This document shows positions 60,312-64,000 of a stretch of DNA of 64,000 bases, in pieces. Position 1 is the stretch's first letter. Each line of letters begins with the position of its first letter. The translations under genes were made by a program, and so were the position numbers. The stretch lies in assembly GCA_026874595.1 (NCBI GenBank), contig CM049315.1, forward strand, positions 8,060,664-8,124,663, in the 5' to 3' direction. The notes under the pieces were generated by a model. That model did not search any database, was not told the origin of the DNA, and was given only the letters and a program-made list of their open reading frames with translations. The DNA comes from Sipunculus nudus. Its lineage: Eukaryota > Annelida > Sipuncula > Golfingiida > Sipunculidae.

Positions 60312-61442
60312 CTGAGAAGCGGGTAGCCGGGCCTGAACCGGCTAGATTCCAGAATGTGCGGGCAAGGCGGGCTGAAATAAAATATGTACGGGGCGGGGAT
60401 GGCTGTAAGTTGAGAAGCTGATCTGGCAGTTCAGCAAAATATAAATGCCGGTTTACAAATGTTTTCAGGTAATGTACAAATGTACCAATAAAAAAAAATG
60501 TTAACAGAGTTAAAGCTTTACAGTGTTAACCCTGAATGATTGTTACAAACACTATGAAAAGGTTCTTTTCTTGGTATAAAGCCAGTTTTTACCATACAGA
60601 TGATATATCATTAATTTGAAATCTTAATTTCAGACAATTGCCCTTTGCAGTGGCACCTGTTCATAACTTTTAACAAGGTAACCAGGCCAGATGTTGCACG
60701 TGGGCTGTTATGACTGTATACTCATATATTACGTAATACGGTAGGAGAACCGGGGCATATTTACCTCTGATCTTGAAACAGACTCTCTGTGACCACAGCT
60801 GGCTCTTTAGGTGACTAAATTGACCTGGTACTGCACAAAGCCTAAGGTGGGTTTCTTATGAATGGGTGGTCAAAGGGTCTGCGAAGCAGAATGTGGTGAT
60901 AATGGTTATGAGGAAACCCTGCTGTCCTCATGTTTATCTATGTTTACTAGAGTCCCTCCCACTAGTCTCAGGTTCAGGTAATCGGCAGGTTTTGACTGAC
61001 CAGAAAGGACTTGCAAGCATATCTCAGCAGTTGAGTGGCATGTTATAACCCAATTCTATTCCAAGGGTAACTTTGCAGTGCTTGTTTGTGCTACAATTTA
61101 TATAATTGCTAAAACATGCATTAAAATTCATTGATCATTGCTTTTGTTGAAAAAATAACTATTGTTGATATGTACACCTGTTGATAATAAAGCTATGAAA
61201 TATTTTTATTGATTTACGGGCTTAATTGCGGGCTTGAAACTTGACCTGGTGGGCGGGGCCGTTTCGGGCTGAAAGAAAATTTTGCGGGGTGGATGCGGGC
61301 TGAAAAATCATAATATCTGCGGGGCGGGGCGGGCTGGACTTTTTTTCTTTGATTGTGGGGCGGGCTGCGGGCTGACAGTGCATGGTGCGGGCGTGTGCTG
61401 GTTCAATTTTTTTTTCGGCCCGCGAAGGGCCCTAGTACAGGT

Positions 61443-62150
61443 GTGCAAGTCACAGGGGAGGGGAGAATCATTTCTTGTATTACATGAAGACAGATACAGG
61501 GTATAACGCTACCTACAAAAGGGCATTAAAACAAATTACAATAAATGATCATTCAAATATGGCGAAATAGTTTATTTAGATTGATTTATCATCCATTTAA
61601 TTTTATATTAGGAAAACTTGATATTGCATGACAGTACCTGCTCGTCATTTATATACTGTATGATTTTATTCAGATTCGAAGTTTTACCTGATCACACAGA
61701 GAAAAATAATGATATGAATTCCTGGTCAACATGACCCTTAGCTAAATGCAGTATTAAATCTATACTGGCTAAATAACGTTACATTTATAAACATTTCTCT
61801 AACATGACGACTTAACAGCCCTGGTCAGCAACTAGGAGCACTTAACACATTGGGTTGTACATGTATAGACCCCTGGCAGACGTCCTTTCCCAGTTACAAC
61901 ATGGCTTGTAGGGCAGGTTTTAATTCATTCCTGGTTACATCATGTAAAAAGTATAAAGCACTTAACAAGGTGTGCTTAATTCCTAGTAACTCAAATGACT
62001 GTCAAGGAGGTCATTAAATAAAGTGTAATAAAACCAGTATTTATGAAAGAGTGCAAATACAGTCCGAAGGGTTTGGTTTAGATAATACTCGTGCTCCAGG
62101 ATTATTCAGAAAGCTTGATAATTATCCGTAGCTTTTCTTCGTAGTTTCTC
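61443..62150. other. Intergenic, no supported gene
   Basis: AT-rich unique sequence without gene-like frames. Confidence 0.45.
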
Positions 62151-62154
62151 TAAC

Positions 62155-62485
62155 GCCTGTCGCCCACTGACGATTTTGTTGCGACGCGATGCGATGCAAC
62201 TAAAATCGCAAGGGATCTGCGACTTGTCGTCGATTATAATCACATGTAAAACCTACGTGAGTGGCCTTGCGACGCGACTTGCGACCTGAGACCGTCAGTC
62301 GCAGACGATTGCACGCTTTTTTTTAAGCCGGGTGCTCACTACCCGATTTTATCAAGCGACATTGTCGCGCGATTTTTTGGGCAGATTTTCTCAAAATCGG
62401 CTCAAAATCGGCTTGGTTTAGTTGGCTGATTTTCGGTGTCCCATTTACCGACGCGCTTATTCCCACCTCCCGATTATCGGCGAAG
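62155..62485. repeat. GC-rich, CG-containing dispersed repeat fragments
   Basis: Two distinct phrases abut. The first is 'cgcccactgacgattttgtt' with 'gcgacgcgatgcgatgcaac' and its inverted echo 'ttgcgacgcgacttgcgacc'. The second is 'gggtgctcactacccgattt' with repeated 'aaaatcggc'. Both look like ends or subterminal regions of DNA transposons; boundaries are not resolved. Confidence 0.4.
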
Positions 62486-62717
62486 GAGTCTGTCTCATTA
62501 TAGCGATCTGATACTGAGCTTTCTATGAGAAATATTTGTTCGCTTTGTGGCTTGCCGAAAGAAAAATATACTGTGGCGGAAGAGTGACCTGTCGGTTAAA
62601 CCTTGGCTTGAAAAAAGAGATGAACTAGTGGATTGTAAAAAATACACTTGTATGCGAACTGAGACAGGAGGGTTGAACCGTCCTTCATCAATTTAATGGT
62701 TTTCTCCGCATAACTCA

Positions 62718-62855
62718 GGGGCGGGTCCAGGATTTAAGAAAAGAGGGGTCCAACCCAGTAACACCTATAAAAAAACCTTAAGAAAGGTCCCCAGGTCCGG
62801 AAAATGTTCGAAACGATTGGTCTTAAACCCTTTAAATAATTGCTGCGGCTGATCT
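62718..62855 (+). mobile_element. Dispersed repeat, second copy of the 50886 family
   Basis: It starts 'caggggcgggtccaggattt', typical of a common bivalve repeat. 'cccaggtccggaaaatg' and 'ccctttaaataattgctgcg' then align with the complement-oriented copy at 50886-51047. Confidence 0.45.
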
Positions 62856-64000
62856 GCAGGATTTGGTAACACCGAACATCCACCATCATGTTACTTCATT
62901 CAGAAGGGTTATTTCATCAGACATGAACTCTATTTTAGAAAAAGACATTCTACTTGCATGTTTGTGTGATTTCTAAGATTTCCTGTTTCTAGAAATTCAA
63001 AGAAGTGATATGTTTTCTTCTGTCCTGTATTAACCAGAAATACTTTATCATTCTTTTTTCATTTGACTGCAACACGCAACAAACGCCAACAGCTGCAGAT
63101 ATTTTGCGTGATTAGGTTTTAATCTATACTAGCTGCTCCACGGCTCTATCTGATGCATTTGTTTTTTGTTATGAGCTGATAAGAACTAAACGACGCATAT
63201 TTTAATCCTAAGGTTTTTGCAGGAACTGTTTCATGTGTTTCACTTATATGATACAAATATTACTTCTGCTAAAATTCTCCGGGAACATCCTCCCCAAAAT
63301 ATCAACATAGAAAGAAAAATTATTCAATTCCAGAAATCACACACACACACAAATATATTTTGGAAAGAGACGCTAGTTTTTAGTTTTTAGTTTCAGGTGT
63401 AAAAGAGGGGTAGGGTAAAACTGCATCCGTAATCCTTTTACATTTTTGGAGGTAATCGGAACCACCATAATATATTTTTTTTCTTAAGTGCCATAATCAC
63501 AATTCCCCAAAGGAATAATTATAAGGAGCTATTCCTTTGTTCATGAGTAGAAGCCGCTCATTCGTATGCGGTTGTTCTGCCACTCGCCTGATGAACCTGT
63601 GTTCCTGAACCTGACAATGTTATACATGAAACGTGCACGTATGAACGAACGACTAATTAGTAGATAATGGCGGGGGTTTTAAATTCCCCAAGAGATTGAG
63701 GACCCTTAGAAGTGTGTGCAATCCCCCCCCCCCCCCCCTTCCTTTTGAAAAAAAGGAACTTTTTTTTTTCAAACAACCCATAAATCGGCCGAACTCTTAT
63801 AACCATGGTTATCATGGAAAGATACTACTGAATGTATAAAAATCAACATACCTGTAAACCTATAAAACGGTGATCGCGTAAAGGGTCTCAGCTCCTTGTG
63901 TCCACTCAACGGAAAAATGCTCCCTATTGAAAGATTCATTTGGACATGTGTTCCACGCTTAAATTTAAAATCTTTACTTCACTTTTTTGACAGGGTAAAA
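62856..64000. other. Intergenic to window end
   Basis: A 16-C run lies at 63723-63738. No gene-like frame, RNA gene or clear repeat boundary was seen. Confidence 0.45.

Larger units (their letters stand above)
57404..60347. mobile_element. Foldback element with ~0.8-kb inverted arms
   Basis: The left arm (57412 to about 58220) and right arm (about 59525 to 60339) are inverted copies, about 93-95% identical by eye. The exact 8-mer GGCTAGAT flanks the pair at 57404-57411 and 60340-60347. The outermost part of each arm consists of about five degenerate 15-bp subrepeats ('tatccgcttccca', 'tatctgctcacca', 'atatccgcgtgccca'). The arms meet CT/GA microsatellites and enclose a 1.3-kb repeat loop. 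Long arms with short subrepeats at the tips recall Foldback-type elements. Confidence 0.8.
57342..61442. mobile_element. hAT-like element split by a nested foldback element
   Basis: Outer limits: left end 'CAGGGCCCTGAGCG' at 57350; right end reverse-complemented 'TAGGGCCCTTCGCG' from 61434. The 8-bp flanks are 'gtacagac' (57342-57349) and 'gtacaggt' (61435-61442), matching at 6 of 8. Short ends of the [CT]AGGG type with an 8-bp duplication fit the hAT superfamily. Without the nested element (57412-60339 plus one duplication copy) it is about 1.15 kb. Its interior is rich in 'gcgggctg' and 'ggggcggg' repeats (60348-60400, 61215-61400). No transposase is present. Confidence 0.6.

Overview
The window is eukaryotic nuclear DNA from an animal, most likely a bivalve mollusc. 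It is AT-rich and gene-poor, with GT-AG introns of 100-700 bp, abundant AT, GT and GA microsatellites, tRNA-derived SINEs, and many small inverted-repeat DNA transposons. Several dispersed repeats carry GGTCA-type or 'gctagggggcgctgca' motifs that I associate with bivalve genomes. No bacterial operon, CRISPR array, rRNA or functional tRNA gene is visible. The species cannot be fixed from sequence alone.

One convincing protein-coding gene dominates: positions 32198-46595, plus strand, 23 exons that I assembled by hand with consistent splice phases. It encodes a modular surface protein with these parts in order: signal peptide; five thrombospondin type-1 (TSP1)/EGF-like repeat pairs, all in one 1.3-kb exon; a D8C-like (uromodulin/OIT3/VWDE-type) cysteine module; a von Willebrand factor D (vWD) domain; an EGF domain; a candidate furin site; three short cysteine-repeat modules at one per exon; one transmembrane helix; and a Lys/Pro-rich cytoplasmic tail. 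The central part is recognisably VWDE-like (von Willebrand factor D and EGF domain-containing protein). The tail contains an apparent one-base frameshift at about 46104-46135.

Two decayed paralogues flank this gene in the same orientation. Copy A (13888-15214) has a broken leader/TSP1 exon but intact D8C-like exons 2 and 3. Copy C (50514-50843) is a deleted, stop-riddled relic of exon 1 only. Together they show a local tandem family under birth-and-death turnover. Function (adhesion, mucus/matrix or immune recognition) is inference.

Region by region: 1-13.1 kb is repeats, including a TA-flanked transposon with an internal 21-bp minisatellite at 7.56-9.61 kb. 13.2-15.2 kb is a SINE and paralogue A. 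15.2-32 kb is intergenic with a tandem repeat at 18.6-20.1 kb, SINEs and two weak isolated exon candidates. 32.2-46.6 kb is the main gene, with a transposon in intron 1. 46.6-54.9 kb is intergenic with relic C and repeats. 54.9-56.8 kb holds two adjacent TA-flanked inverted-repeat elements. 57.34-61.44 kb is a nested structure: a 2.9-kb foldback element with about 0.8-kb arms sits inside a hAT-like element, each with its own target duplication. 61.5-64 kb is repeats.
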